A model generated the notes under the pieces. It saw nothing but the letters and a program-made list of their open reading frames with translations, was not told the DNA's origin and made no database searches. The position numbers and the translations under genes were made by a program. Source: Leisingera thetidis (GTDB taxonomy: Bacteria > Pseudomonadota > Alphaproteobacteria > Rhodobacterales > Rhodobacteraceae). Taken from it: a stretch of 64,000 bases of DNA. Positions 8,928-17,977 of the stretch are shown here, piece by piece. Positions within the stretch are counted from its first letter, which is position 1; each line of letters starts with the position of its first letter. The stretch is from assembly GCF_025857195.1 (NCBI RefSeq), contig NZ_CP109787.1, positions 1,057,501 to 1,121,500 of the forward strand, in the 5' to 3' direction.

Positions 8928-9803
8928 TCAGCGGAACAGGGACACGGTCCAGTCCCGCACCATGGCGGTTTCGGCGCTGTTCGGCGCCTCGCCGGCGGCG
9001 GGCATCAGGTAGTGGCCCTGGCCCATTGGAATCTCCGCGCCCAGAACCTGCGCCAACCGGCCTTGCGACAGCGGCAGCCCGGCATAGCGGCGCATCAGCA
9101 TGGCAACCCCGGCGCCGGAGGCCGCCAGCTCGATTGCCGCCAGCGAGGTATCGACATAGAGCGGCGCGCTGCGGTCGTTCAGCGGCACGCCTTCCTGTTC
9201 CGACAGCCTCAGCCAGTGGTCCTGGTAGCCATGAATGTGGATCAGCGTCTGGTCGAACAGCTGATCGACCGAGTGCAGCTGCCCGGCCAGCTGCGGCTGC
9301 GCCACGGGGATAACGGTTTCGGTCGACAGCAGATGCGCGCGCCGGTCGAACCAGCCGGAGGGGCCAAGGCGCAGGTCGATATCCACATCCTCGTCCTGGG
9401 TGCTGTCGGCCCAGACGGCGGAGATCAGCCGGATGCGGATATGCGGATTGGCGGCATGGAACGCCCCCAGCCGTGGTGCCACCCACAGAACCGCGGTCGA
9501 GACCGGCGCCCGCAGGGTCACGGTGCGGGTCTGCGCATGGCCCAGCAGGCCGCGGGTGGAATAGGCGATATCGGTCAGCGCCTGCGCCACCGAAGGGTAA
9601 TAGGCGTGCCCCAGCTGTGTCAGCTCCAGATGCCGGGCGCGGCGGATGAACAGGGTGATGCCAAAGCTTTTCTCCAGGCTGCGCACCTGATGGCTGACGG
9701 CGGCCTGGGTCAGCCGCAGCTCTTCGGCTGCGGCAGTGAAACTTTGCAGGCGGGCGGCGGCTTCAAAGGCGCGCAGCCAGACGAGATTGGGCAGATCGGA
9801 CAT
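8928..9803 (-). CDS. LysR-family transcriptional regulator (GcvA-like)
   Basis: This protein of about 291 residues (start at MSDLPNLVWLRAF; an upstream in-frame ATG at 9836 would add 11 residues) has the LysR helix-turn-helix AAAELRLTQAAVSHQVRSLE near the N-terminus and a periplasmic-binding-like effector domain after about residue 90. It is divergent from the dehydrogenase gene at 9912, which it probably regulates. Its 3' end abuts the dehalogenase-like pseudogene. Confidence 0.9.
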   Translation of the reverse strand: MSDLPNLVWLRAFEAAARLQSFTAAAEELRLTQAAVSHQVRSLEKSFGITLFIRRARHLELTQLGHAYYPSVAQALTDIAYSTRGLLGHAQTRTVTLRAPVSTAVLWVAPRLGAFHAANPHIRIRLISAVWADSTQDEDVDIDLRLGPSGWFDRRAHLLSTETVIPVAQPQLAGQLHSVDQLFDQTLIHIHGYQDHWLRLSEQEGVPLNDRSAPLYVDTSLAAIELAASGAGVAMLMRRYAGLPLSQGRLAQVLGAEIPMGQGHYLMPAAGEAPNSAETAMVRDWTVSLFR

Positions 9804-9911
9804 TACGTTGCAAATATTCTTGGGGTCATTCCGCATTATTATTCGTTTTTGTTTTGGGTGAGGTCAAGCTAGCCATGGCGCAGACGGATACCCCGGGAGG
9901 AGACCCCTGAC

Positions 9912-10880
9912 ATGAAAACGGAAATGAAGATCGGCTTTGTCGGCCTTGGCAACGTCGGCGGCAAACTGGCCGGCAGCCTGGTGCGCAACGGGCTGGAAGT
10001 GGCGGTGCATGATCTGGACGCGGCGCTGGTGCAGGCCTTTGTGGAGCGCGGCGCCAGGGCGGGCGGCAGCCCGGCGCAGATGATGCAGGACTGCGATGCG
10101 GTGATCACCTGCCTGCCAAGTCCCGCGGCGTCGGATGCGGTGGTCAGTGAGATGCTGCCGCATGTGCAGCCCGGCAAGATCTGGATGGAAATGTCGACCA
10201 CGGATGTGGAGGAGGTGAAGCGCCTGGGCGCGCTGGTGGCCGAGCGCGGCGGTGCGCCGGTCGACTGCCCTGTGTCGGGGGGCTGCCACCGGGCAGACAC
10301 CGGCAATATCTCGATTTATGCGGGTTGCGAGCGAGAAACATTTGACCGCATCCTGCCAATCCTGACCACCATGGGCCGCCGCATCCTGCATGTGGGGGAG
10401 ATCGGCAATTCCTCGACCCTCAAGGTAATGACCAACTACCTGGCCAACATGAACCTGCTGGCGGTCATGGAAGCGCTGACGGTGATGAAGGCCTGCGGCA
10501 TGGATCTGGGGATGACGTTTGAGGCGATCTCGATGTCCTCGGGCACGTCCTTTGCCCATGAGACCGAGAGCCAGCTGATCCTGTCCGGCTCGCGCGATGT
10601 GAATTTCACCATGGACCTGGTGATGAAGGATATCGGCCTGTTCCAGACCCTGGCCGACCGCCACAACGTGCCGCTGGAGCTGTCGCCGCTGATGATCGAG
10701 ATGATGAAGGACGGCCAGCGCCGCTATGGCGAGCGGGCGCAGTCCGACCGGATGATCGAGCGCCTGGAAGAGGCCACCGGCCTGTCAATCACCGCGCCGG
10801 GCTTCCCGCCGGAATTGATCGACGACGAGCCGGAAGAGCCGGGGTATGAGGTTGTCGTGCGCCGCGCCGCTGCGGAGTAG
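9912..10880 (+). CDS. NAD(P)-dependent beta-hydroxyacid dehydrogenase (3-hydroxyisobutyrate dehydrogenase family)
   Basis: This 322-residue protein has an N-terminal Rossmann fold with GFVGLGNVGGKLA, the substrate-binding motif DCPVSGGCHRADTG near residue 118, and the catalytic-lysine region GNSSTLKVMTNYL near 172. The family oxidises beta-hydroxy acids such as 3-hydroxyisobutyrate, tartronate semialdehyde or sulfolactaldehyde; the exact substrate cannot be told. The C-terminus is about 25 residues longer than usual and acidic. GGGAGGAGACC precedes the start. It is divergent from a LysR gene and followed by a strong terminator. Confidence 0.88.
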   Translation: MKTEMKIGFVGLGNVGGKLAGSLVRNGLEVAVHDLDAALVQAFVERGARAGGSPAQMMQDCDAVITCLPSPAASDAVVSEMLPHVQPGKIWMEMSTTDVEEVKRLGALVAERGGAPVDCPVSGGCHRADTGNISIYAGCERETFDRILPILTTMGRRILHVGEIGNSSTLKVMTNYLANMNLLAVMEALTVMKACGMDLGMTFEAISMSSGTSFAHETESQLILSGSRDVNFTMDLVMKDIGLFQTLADRHNVPLELSPLMIEMMKDGQRRYGERAQSDRMIERLEEATGLSITAPGFPPELIDDEPEEPGYEVVVRRAAAE

Positions 10881-10907
10881 GTTTCCCCGAACGGCAGGCC
10901 TGCATCC

Positions 10908-10935
10908 AGCCCCCGCCGCGTCGGGGGCTGTTTTC
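10908..10935 (+). terminator. Rho-independent terminator after the dehydrogenase gene
   Basis: AGCCCCCG pairs with CGGGGGCT across a short loop, followed by TTTTC. Confidence 0.85.
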
Positions 10936-10983
10936 TTGTGCCAATCCGGTTTATGCCCGGCGCAGCAGCGAGGGGAGCAGCTG

Positions 10984-11457
10984 ATGAGCAACGAAATTCT
11001 GGCCGAAATCGAAGCTTCCGGCGGGCGCCGGGTGGTGGGGACGGCGATGCTGGGCCTGACCGGCTGCCTGCTGGTCTATGTGGCCGTCGCGGCGCCGCCG
11101 TCGCCCGCCTGGCTGGTGTTCCTGCTGGCGGTTGGCGCGGCGGCGCTGTGGCTGGCGGTGCGGATGTGGCAGGCTACTGTGCACCGGATCGAGCTGACCG
11201 CCGAGGAGCTGCGCTGCTCTGACGGCCAGGTGATTGCCAGGGTGGCGGATATCGAAGCCATCGACCGCGGCTTCTTTGCCTTCAAGCCGTCAAACGGCTT
11301 TCTGGTCCGGACCCGGACGCAAGGCTCGAAAGTGTGGATGCCGGGACTGTGGTGGCGGGCTGGCCGCCGGATCGGCATTGGCGGGGTGACGCCGGGGTCG
11401 CAGGGCAAGGCGATGTCGGAGATCCTCGCCGCGATGCTGGCACAGCGCAGCCAGTAA
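10984..11457 (+). CDS. Conserved-type small membrane protein of unknown function
   Basis: This 157-residue protein starts at MSNEILAEIEASGG after GAGGGGAGCAG. Two hydrophobic segments near residues 18-35 and 40-58 form a hairpin. A soluble part of about 95 residues follows, resembling small PH-like membrane-attached domains (RIELTAEELRCSDGQVIARV, then SNGFLVRTRTQGSKVWMPGL). I do not recognise a characterised family. The upstream terminator makes it a separate unit. Confidence 0.75.
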   Translation: MSNEILAEIEASGGRRVVGTAMLGLTGCLLVYVAVAAPPSPAWLVFLLAVGAAALWLAVRMWQATVHRIELTAEELRCSDGQVIARVADIEAIDRGFFAFKPSNGFLVRTRTQGSKVWMPGLWWRAGRRIGIGGVTPGSQGKAMSEILAAMLAQRSQ

Positions 11458-11491
11458 GGCCGCGCCGGAAGTCCCCGGATTTCAGGATGGC

Positions 11492-12118
11492 TTAATCCGT
11501 GCCATCCCCGCCATCGTCGTGGCTGCCCGAGCCGGTGGCGCTGCCTTCAAAGGCGACCAGCGGAGCAAACCGCGGGCGGGTGAAGATGAAATTGTCCAGG
11601 TTCAGTGTTGGCAGCCCGACATTGAAGGCCGGGTCCATCTCGTTGAAGGTTTCAACCAGAATCACCCGCTCCTGGTCTGGCATGTCCGGCAGTTTGGTGG
11701 ACACCGTGTTGATGGTGGCGTCCGTCCAGGTGATGTCGGACGTGCCGCGCACTTCGGACCAGTCGACATAGTACTTTGCATCATCGTCGTCCCAGTGCAC
11801 CACCGACACCCGCAGCCCCAGCTGGGAATCCTGGCGGATCAGCAGCTTGGTCATTTCATACATGCTGTCGAGGTAATCGTCGTTGATTGCCGTCGTTTCG
11901 CGCGAGATCAGATCGGAGACCGTGTAAGCAGCCTTGAGATTGACGCTGTCGCGCCGGAACGCATCGAAAAACGTGTAGATCGACGCAAACAGGCTCAGCA
12001 GCAGCGGTGCGTAGAAGGCAAACTCGATTGAGACATTGCCATCCGTGCTGCGCAGGAAGGCGCGCAGACGGGCCGGCAAAGTATTGCAGCGGGTTTTCCG
12101 TGTCAGGGCTGTCAGCAT
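11492..12118 (-). CDS. TadE/TadG-family pilus assembly protein (third gene of operon)
   Basis: This 208-residue protein has a basic N-terminus followed by the TadE-like motif DGNVSIEFAFYAPLLLSLF near residue 27, the single transmembrane segment of pseudopilins in the Flp/Tad system. The rest is predicted periplasmic and acidic, ending in a Gly/Asp-rich tail. It starts three bases after the upstream tadE gene ends, so it is in one operon with it and tadG. Confidence 0.85.
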   Translation of the reverse strand: MLTALTRKTRCNTLPARLRAFLRSTDGNVSIEFAFYAPLLLSLFASIYTFFDAFRRDSVNLKAAYTVSDLISRETTAINDDYLDSMYEMTKLLIRQDSQLGLRVSVVHWDDDDAKYYVDWSEVRGTSDITWTDATINTVSTKLPDMPDQERVILVETFNEMDPAFNVGLPTLNLDNFIFTRPRFAPLVAFEGSATGSGSHDDGGDGTD

Positions 12119-12121
12119 GGC

Positions 12122-12658
12122 TTACCTCGGTTCCTGAACAAATGCAGATGTTGCGATCAGGCTGATCCGGCCATCGTCATCTTTGCTCAGATCGGCTCCA
12201 AGCCCCCAAGTCGGGAAGATCGGATTGAACTTCATGCAGGCCCGGATCAGCATCAGTTCGTTGGATTGGCCGCTGACAAAGTTCCGGACCGGCTGCACAT
12301 CCTCGATACGGTTGATGCAGTCCGGATCCGGGTCGATGGGCGCCCAGTTGAACGGATCGACCTGAACCATCTCCAGCCGCAGCGAGGTGGTGCACTCATC
12401 GATAAATCCCGAAAGATTGCAAACCGAGTCGCGAATATCGTCGTGCTGCGGATTGCTGCCGGTGGTGAGGCGGATGTCGCGGACGGTCTGGTCCAGGGCG
12501 CGCTCCAGCTGCGAATGGCGCAGGTTGATCATGCCGAGTTCGACAGTCGACATCATGATCATCAGGAAAGCGGGGATAGTGATGGCGAACCCCACCGTCG
12601 AATTGCCATCCTCGCGTTCCCGGAACCGGCGCAGGCTCTGTGCGGCGCGGCGGATCAT
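12122..12658 (-). CDS. TadE-family pilus assembly protein
   Basis: This 178-residue protein starts at MIRRAAQSLRRF; its ATG overlaps the tadG stop (ATGA at 12655-12658). It has the TadE signature DGNSTVGFAITIPAFLMIMM near residue 17, and a periplasmic part with conserved-looking cysteines (DSVCNLSGFIDECTT). TadE pseudopilins assist assembly of Flp pili used for surface attachment. A longer upstream frame exists, but the overlap with tadG favours this start. Confidence 0.87.
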   Translation of the reverse strand: MIRRAAQSLRRFREREDGNSTVGFAITIPAFLMIMMSTVELGMINLRHSQLERALDQTVRDIRLTTGSNPQHDDIRDSVCNLSGFIDECTTSLRLEMVQVDPFNWAPIDPDPDCINRIEDVQPVRNFVSGQSNELMLIRACMKFNPIFPTWGLGADLSKDDDGRISLIATSAFVQEPR

Positions 12659-14325
12659 TGGGTCAGCCTCAGTTGGCGGATGGAAGTTGCGATCGAGGCG
12701 AAGGCGTCGCTGATTTCCAGCCCGTCCACATCGAAGTAATGGGAGTCGGAGCTGGCGCAATCCTGCAGCACCGACACGCCGTTGCTGGGCGCCTCGAAGC
12801 CGATGGTGTAGACGATGATGCCCTGATCCTTGGCCGCCTGGCAGATGCTGCGGGTGCGGGTATTTTTGGTCGAGTTCCCGTAATAGTCATAAACGCCGTA
12901 GTACCAGGTGCTGCGGGCGGAAGACGTGCCCATCCAGTCGGCATAGATGTCTTTGTACAAGTACTTCAGCGGCGTTTGGGCAAACAGATCAGTATAGCTC
13001 AGCCGTTCGGCAGTGCCGGATTCCTGTTTCCAACTGCAGCTGTAGCAATTCCTATAGCTGTCGGTTCCCGTGCCAAACGGGTGATCTTCCCACCGGGCGC
13101 CGTAAGGCAAATGCCAATAGTACTGGCCGCTGGACGGATTGAGTGTGGAGTATACTTCGGTTCCGTCGCTGGTGGTCGTGAACCAGACGTTGGAGTCGCC
13201 TTCGCGGTGATCGCTCTCGACATAATATTGCGATGTGTTCTGGCCGTCGGTCATCAGAACAATCACTTTGACGGTATCCGAGTCGGTGTAGTCCGACGGG
13301 CGGGCCGAGAAATCGTTCGGAACAGATGCATCCGAGCCAGTGGTCAAGGCGTTGATCGCGGGCCGGGCTGACGGGTCGAGCAGCGTTGTGCCCCATTTCA
13401 TGCCGATATCGATGGACGTATTGCCGCCGCCCCAGAGATTTTCGATGAATGTTTTGAGGACCGTCGCGTCCTTCTGGAAGGGCAGGATTGCCCGGGTCTC
13501 GTCGGTGGCGGGTTCGCAGACGGGCGATTGAACCAGGTCGCCGTTGTCGCGCCGGTCATTACTGGACCAGGGCGAAAAATGCATTGTCTGTTCCAGTGAA
13601 TCCGTTTGCGACAGGCTGGTGCTGGAGAAGTCGGAACCTGCGAAATTCACGCAGTAGGAATACTCGTGCAATTCGTTCAGATTGTATTGGTCGATCAGAT
13701 CCTCCGGCACCGAGACTTGCGTTGCGTAAGGAATGATCGAGATCGACATCTTGCCGTCCGTGGTATTGGCCACCATGGTGTCGACAAAATCCTTGGCTGC
13801 CACTTTGAGGTTGGTCAGACGGCTGTTGGAGTTCATCGAGCCGGATACATCCAGCACCATCGAGATTTCCACCCCGTCGATGCTCTCCTCGGCGCGCGAG
13901 GTTGCGTAGAGCGGCATGTCGTCGCCGCCGGCAAATTTCAGCAGGTGAGTCGGAAAAGTGGTGTCGATGGTGGCCTGCACCTTCTTGAAGCCAAGACCGG
14001 ATTCCCACCAGGGCGCCTGGTAATAGTCTTCCAGCCCCGATTTCGACAGGTAATCCAGAACCACGGCGTCGGGCGAACTCTGCTGGTCGAGGTCCGCCGC
14101 CGCCAGTGCTGCCCGGTCCAGCGTGTATTGCAGCATGGTGCGGTCACGCTCCATCCGCATCAGGTCCACTCCGATGCCGCCGACCGCCAGCATGGCAAGG
14201 AAGGTGCCGATCATCGGTTTGGCCAGCACCCCGTCCTCTTCCTGCAGGAAGCCGTTCAATTTGACCTGGCAGCGCAGCAGGAGCGGATTGCTCAGAGCTG
14301 TGGAATTCTTGTGACGCATACTCAT
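12655..14325 (-). CDS. tadG: TadG-like pilus protein with von Willebrand factor A domain
   Basis: This 556-residue protein has one N-terminal transmembrane segment (PMIGTFLAMLAVGGIGVDLM) followed by a large periplasmic VWA domain. The metal-ion-dependent adhesion site DVSGSMNSNS lies near residue 158 and VKVIVLMTDGQNTS is a second VWA strand. It is the first gene of a tadG-tadE-tadE operon; other tad genes (ATPase, flp pilin) are not in the window. The C-terminal half contains many Tyr/Ser/Trp residues and paired cysteines (NCYSCSW). Function: surface attachment through Tad pili (family knowledge). Confidence 0.88.
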   Translation of the reverse strand: MSMRHKNSTALSNPLLLRCQVKLNGFLQEEDGVLAKPMIGTFLAMLAVGGIGVDLMRMERDRTMLQYTLDRAALAAADLDQQSSPDAVVLDYLSKSGLEDYYQAPWWESGLGFKKVQATIDTTFPTHLLKFAGGDDMPLYATSRAEESIDGVEISMVLDVSGSMNSNSRLTNLKVAAKDFVDTMVANTTDGKMSISIIPYATQVSVPEDLIDQYNLNELHEYSYCVNFAGSDFSSTSLSQTDSLEQTMHFSPWSSNDRRDNGDLVQSPVCEPATDETRAILPFQKDATVLKTFIENLWGGGNTSIDIGMKWGTTLLDPSARPAINALTTGSDASVPNDFSARPSDYTDSDTVKVIVLMTDGQNTSQYYVESDHREGDSNVWFTTTSDGTEVYSTLNPSSGQYYWHLPYGARWEDHPFGTGTDSYRNCYSCSWKQESGTAERLSYTDLFAQTPLKYLYKDIYADWMGTSSARSTWYYGVYDYYGNSTKNTRTRSICQAAKDQGIIVYTIGFEAPSNGVSVLQDCASSDSHYFDVDGLEISDAFASIATSIRQLRLTQ

Positions 14326-14662
14326 CTAAACACCCCCGCCGGCTTCGGAACAGGTCAGCACGGCTTTAGCAGCGGAATTTACACTTATTAATGCGCGCCA
14401 ATGGTGGCGGAAATGGGGCGGGATTGCGCCGGAAAAGCTTCAATTGCAAGGGTTTAGGTTGTCAATTTCCAGCAATTCCCGCGGGTTGTCCCGCACTTGG
14501 AGACAATGGCCTCCCCAGAAATGGCGAATCGTGAACCTTTGGCTAAAATGCGAATCTTTTTGGCAGGGAAGGGTCAAAAAGGTCGCACTCCTTAAACATC
14601 TCTGCATAGAGTTAAGGCATCATCGGCAGCGAGTCGATGTTTGAGCACGGAGAAGATTTTAG
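14326..14662. other. Intergenic region between tadG and the glutamate dehydrogenase gene
   Basis: This 337-bp divergent spacer must hold promoters for both directions. It is more AT-rich toward 14360-14400 and 14540-14610. I see no RNA gene, no convincing inverted repeat and no small ORF with a ribosome binding site. Confidence 0.6.
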
Positions 14663-16093
14663 ATGAGCAGCCGCACAGAGCCGAGCTTCCGCGAGAGCGT
14701 GGACCTGATGTTTAACCGGGCCGTGTCCCTGATGGATCTGCCGCCGGGGCTGGAGGAGAAAATCCGGGTCTGCAATGCCACCTACACGGTTCGGTTCGGG
14801 GTGCGCCTGCGCGGCTCCATGCATACGTTCACCGGCTATCGCTCGGTTCATTCCGAACACATGGAGCCGGTCAAGGGCGGTATCCGCTATGCCATCGGCG
14901 TGAACCAGGACGAGGTCGAGGCGCTGGCGGCGCTGATGACCTACAAGTGCGCCCTGGTGGAGGCCCCGTTCGGCGGCTCCAAGGGCGGGCTTTGCATCGA
15001 CCCGCGCGAATATGATGAACATGAACTGGAGCTGATCACCCGCCGCTTTGCCTATGAACTGGCCAAGCGCGACCTGATCCATCCCTCGCAGAACGTGCCC
15101 GCGCCCGACATGGGCACCGGCGAGCGTGAAATGGCCTGGATTGCTGACCAGTACGCGCGGATGAACACCACCGATATCAACGCAAAGGCCTGCGTCACCG
15201 GCAAGCCGCTGAATGCCGGCGGCATTGCCGGCCGGGTCGAGGCCACAGGCCGCGGCGTGCAGTACGCGCTGCAGGAATTCTTCCGCCACAAGGACGACAT
15301 GGTGGAAGCAGGCCTCACCGGGCAGCTTGATGGCAAGCGGATCATTGTTCAGGGGCTCGGCAACGTGGGCTACCACGCGGCCAAGTTTCTGTCCGAGGAA
15401 GACGGCGCGCGGATCATCGGCATCATCGAAAGGGATGGCGGTTTGCTGAACCCTGGTGGTCTGGATGTGGAGGCGGTGCGCAACTGGATTGTCAAACATG
15501 GCGGCGTGTCCGGCTATCCGGACGCGCAGTTTGTCGAGAACGGCGCGGTGCTGCTGGAGGAAGAGTGCGACATCCTGATCCCGGCGGCATTGGAAGGGGT
15601 GATCAACCTGTCGAACGCCGAACGCATCAAGGCGCCGCTGGTCATCGAGGCGGCAAACGGCCCGGTAACAGCCGGCGCGGATGACGTCCTGCGCAAGAGG
15701 GGCACCGTGATCATTCCCGACATGTATGCCAACGCAGGCGGTGTGACGGTGTCCTACTTCGAGTGGGTGAAGAACCTTTCCCACATCCGTTTCGGCCGGA
15801 TGCAGCGCCGCCAGGAAGAGGCGCGCCACCAGCTGGTGATCGATGAGCTGCAGCGCCTGGACGACGTGATGGGGGATACCTGGTCGATGTCGCCGAACTT
15901 CAAGGACAAGTACCTGAAGGGCGCGGGCGAGCTGGAACTGGTGCGCTCCGGTCTCGATGACACCATGCGGGTAGCCTATCAGTCGATGCGCGAAGTCTGG
16001 CACAGCCGCGATGACGTGACCGACCTGCGCACCGCTGCCTATCTGGTGTCCATCGACAAGGTCGCCAAGAGCTATCACGCCAAGGGTCTATGA
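14663..16093 (+). CDS. Glu/Leu/Phe/Val dehydrogenase, probable glutamate dehydrogenase
   Basis: This 476-residue protein has the catalytic lysine motif APFGGSKGGLCID near residue 110, the catalytic aspartate region NVPAPDMGTGEREMAW near 145, and the NAD-binding GLGNVGYHAA near 232. It interconverts glutamate and 2-oxoglutarate plus ammonia. The MDLPPGLEEKIRVCNATYTV start is typical of the alphaproteobacterial form. A hairpin at 16120-16156 follows. Confidence 0.93.
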   Translation: MSSRTEPSFRESVDLMFNRAVSLMDLPPGLEEKIRVCNATYTVRFGVRLRGSMHTFTGYRSVHSEHMEPVKGGIRYAIGVNQDEVEALAALMTYKCALVEAPFGGSKGGLCIDPREYDEHELELITRRFAYELAKRDLIHPSQNVPAPDMGTGEREMAWIADQYARMNTTDINAKACVTGKPLNAGGIAGRVEATGRGVQYALQEFFRHKDDMVEAGLTGQLDGKRIIVQGLGNVGYHAAKFLSEEDGARIIGIIERDGGLLNPGGLDVEAVRNWIVKHGGVSGYPDAQFVENGAVLLEEECDILIPAALEGVINLSNAERIKAPLVIEAANGPVTAGADDVLRKRGTVIIPDMYANAGGVTVSYFEWVKNLSHIRFGRMQRRQEEARHQLVIDELQRLDDVMGDTWSMSPNFKDKYLKGAGELELVRSGLDDTMRVAYQSMREVWHSRDDVTDLRTAAYLVSIDKVAKSYHAKGL

Positions 16094-16119
16094 CCTGGCG
16101 CAAGGCCTGAAGGAACCGC

Positions 16120-16156
16120 CGGGGCGGAGGGGAAACTCTCTGCCCCGTTCTTTTTC
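16120..16156 (+). terminator. Probable terminator after glutamate dehydrogenase
   Basis: CGGGGC at 16120 pairs with GCCCCG at 16142, with a partly paired inner stem, followed by TTCTTTTTC. Confidence 0.6.
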
Positions 16157-16363
16157 GACCCGGCGCACAATACGTCACCTGCTGTCGCAATTGGCACTAG
16201 ACACAAGTGATCAGTTCATGTGAATTGCAGCAAAGCCGTGCTGATGTGCCGCTAATTGAGCCTTTGGGCTAGGAGCGGCAGGCGAAAGCGGGTAGCAATG
16301 CCGCCAAGGCCCGGGCCACAGATTTTCCGGGCGCGGACAAGTGATTTGACGGGGAGGGACAGC

Positions 16364-17617
16364 ATGCGGTTTTCGGGCTGGCGTGTGCTCCGGGAGGGGC
16401 TCACCGGAAACAAGGGGTGGAAGCCCCATTGGCGGGACCCTGAGCCCAAATCCGAATATGACGTGGTGATCATCGGCGGCGGCGGCCACGGGCTGGCGAC
16501 GGCGTATTACCTGGCCAAGGAACACGGCATCACCAATGTCGCGGTGCTGGAAAAGGGCTACTTGGGCGGCGGCAGCGTGGGGCGCAACACCACCATCGTG
16601 CGGGCCAACTATTACTTGCCGGGCAACTCGGAGTTCTATTCGCACTCGCTGAAACTGTGGGAGGGGTTGGAGCAGGACCTGAACTACAACGCGATGATGT
16701 CCCAGCGCGGCATCATCAACCTGTTCCACAATGACGGCCAGCGCGACGCGGCGGTGCGCCGGGGCAATTCCATTGTCAACCAGGGCGATGATGCGGAACT
16801 GCTGAGCCGCGAGCAGGTGCGCAAGCTGGCGCCGTTCCTGAACTTCGATAACAACCGTTTCCCCATCATGGGCGGGCTGATGCAGCGCCGGGCCGGCACC
16901 GCGCGCCATGATGCGGTGGCCTGGGGCTATGCCCGCGGCGCCGACATGCGCGGGGTGGACCTGATCCAGAACTGCGAAGTGACCGGCATTGACGTTGAAG
17001 GCGGCAAGGTGGTCGGCGTGCAGACCGCGCGCGGCCCGATCCGGGCCAAGAAAGTGGCGCTGGCCGCCGCGGGCCGCTCCGGCCAGGTAGCGGCGATGGC
17101 GGGCCTCACCCTGCCGATCGAAAGCCACGTTCTGCAGGCGTTTGTGTCGGAAGGGCTGAAGCCGATCGTGGACCACGTGATCACCTTCGCCGAAGGGCAC
17201 CTGTACATCAGCCAGTCGGACAAGGGCGGGCTGGTCTTCGGCAGCTATTTGGACTTCTACAGCTCTTATGCGGCGCGCGGGAACCTGCCGATGGCGGAGC
17301 ACACGATGGAGAGCTTCGTGGCGATGGTGCCGGCGGTCAGCAAGGCGCGGCTCTTGCGCAGCTGGGGCGGCATCATGGACATGACGCCGGATGGCTCGCC
17401 GATCATCGACCATTCGCCGGTTGACGGGCTCTATCTGAACTGCGGCTGGTGCTATGGCGGCTTCAAGGCGACGCCGGGGTCGGGGCATGTCTATGCCCAT
17501 CTGATCGCCACCGACCGCCCGCACGGGGCGGCCACGAAATTGAAGCTCGACCGTTTCCGCAGCGGCGTCGGCCTGATGGATGAGGAGGGGACCGGTGCGC
17601 AGCATAACCTGCACTGA
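16364..17617 (+). CDS. soxB: Sarcosine oxidase beta subunit
   Basis: This 417-residue protein is the FAD/FMN-binding catalytic subunit of heterotetrameric sarcosine oxidase, which demethylates sarcosine to glycine and passes the methyl group to tetrahydrofolate. The dinucleotide-binding motif VVIIGGGGHGLATAYYL lies near residue 34. The histidine in TARHDAVAWGYARGAD matches the site of covalent FMN attachment known for this subunit. The start at MRFSGWRVL follows GGGAGGGAC; a longer upstream frame lacks family-like sequence. It is the first gene of soxBDAG. The 270 bp upstream holds no gene. Confidence 0.95.
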   Translation: MRFSGWRVLREGLTGNKGWKPHWRDPEPKSEYDVVIIGGGGHGLATAYYLAKEHGITNVAVLEKGYLGGGSVGRNTTIVRANYYLPGNSEFYSHSLKLWEGLEQDLNYNAMMSQRGIINLFHNDGQRDAAVRRGNSIVNQGDDAELLSREQVRKLAPFLNFDNNRFPIMGGLMQRRAGTARHDAVAWGYARGADMRGVDLIQNCEVTGIDVEGGKVVGVQTARGPIRAKKVALAAAGRSGQVAAMAGLTLPIESHVLQAFVSEGLKPIVDHVITFAEGHLYISQSDKGGLVFGSYLDFYSSYAARGNLPMAEHTMESFVAMVPAVSKARLLRSWGGIMDMTPDGSPIIDHSPVDGLYLNCGWCYGGFKATPGSGHVYAHLIATDRPHGAATKLKLDRFRSGVGLMDEEGTGAQHNLH

Positions 17618-17635
17618 TGTGCCGCCGGCCGCGGC

Positions 17636-17700
17636 AGGGGGCGCTGCCCCCTCGGCCTTGCGGCCTCACCCCCGGAGTGTTTTTGCAAAGATGAAAGGGC
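17636..17700 (+). repeat. Dispersed intergenic repeat, copy B (full)
   Basis: A GC-rich double hairpin (GGGGGCGCTGCCCCC, then CGGCCTTGCGGCC) is followed by CACCCCCGGAGTGTTTTTGC and AAAGATGAAAGGGC. The same order of blocks occurs inverted at 36845-36905, and its last part at 1395-1430. It sits between soxB and soxD. Confidence 0.75.
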
Positions 17701-17707
17701 GCTGGCC

Positions 17708-17977
17708 ATGAGGATTGCCTGTCCGCTCTGCGGTGAACGGGACCGCCGCGAATTTTATTACAAAGGCGCTGCTCTTGTGCGCCCGGCAGAGGACGCGGAT
17801 CTGGATGCCTGGCATGAGTATGTGAACCTGCGGCAGAACCCTGCGGGGCCGCTGGACGAGCTGTGGTATCACGAGATGGGCTGCAATGCCTGGCTGCAGG
17901 TCACCCGCGATACTGCGAGCCATGAGGTTCTGGCCGTGCGGCTGGCCTCCGAGGCCGGACTGGGAGGCGAGACATGA
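17708..17977 (+). CDS. soxD: Sarcosine oxidase delta subunit
   Basis: This 89-residue subunit contains the zinc ligands typical of SoxD: CPLC at residues 5-8, and the histidine and cysteine in WYHEMGCNAWL near residue 57. It is a structural subunit of the sarcosine oxidase heterotetramer. It overlaps soxA by 4 bp (ATGA), indicating translational coupling. Confidence 0.94.
   Translation: MRIACPLCGERDRREFYYKGAALVRPAEDADLDAWHEYVNLRQNPAGPLDELWYHEMGCNAWLQVTRDTASHEVLAVRLASEAGLGGET

Noticed and set aside
16094-16363. Sigma-54 promoter before soxB
   Set aside because: TTGGCAC occurs near 16190, but the TTGC element at the required spacing is missing.
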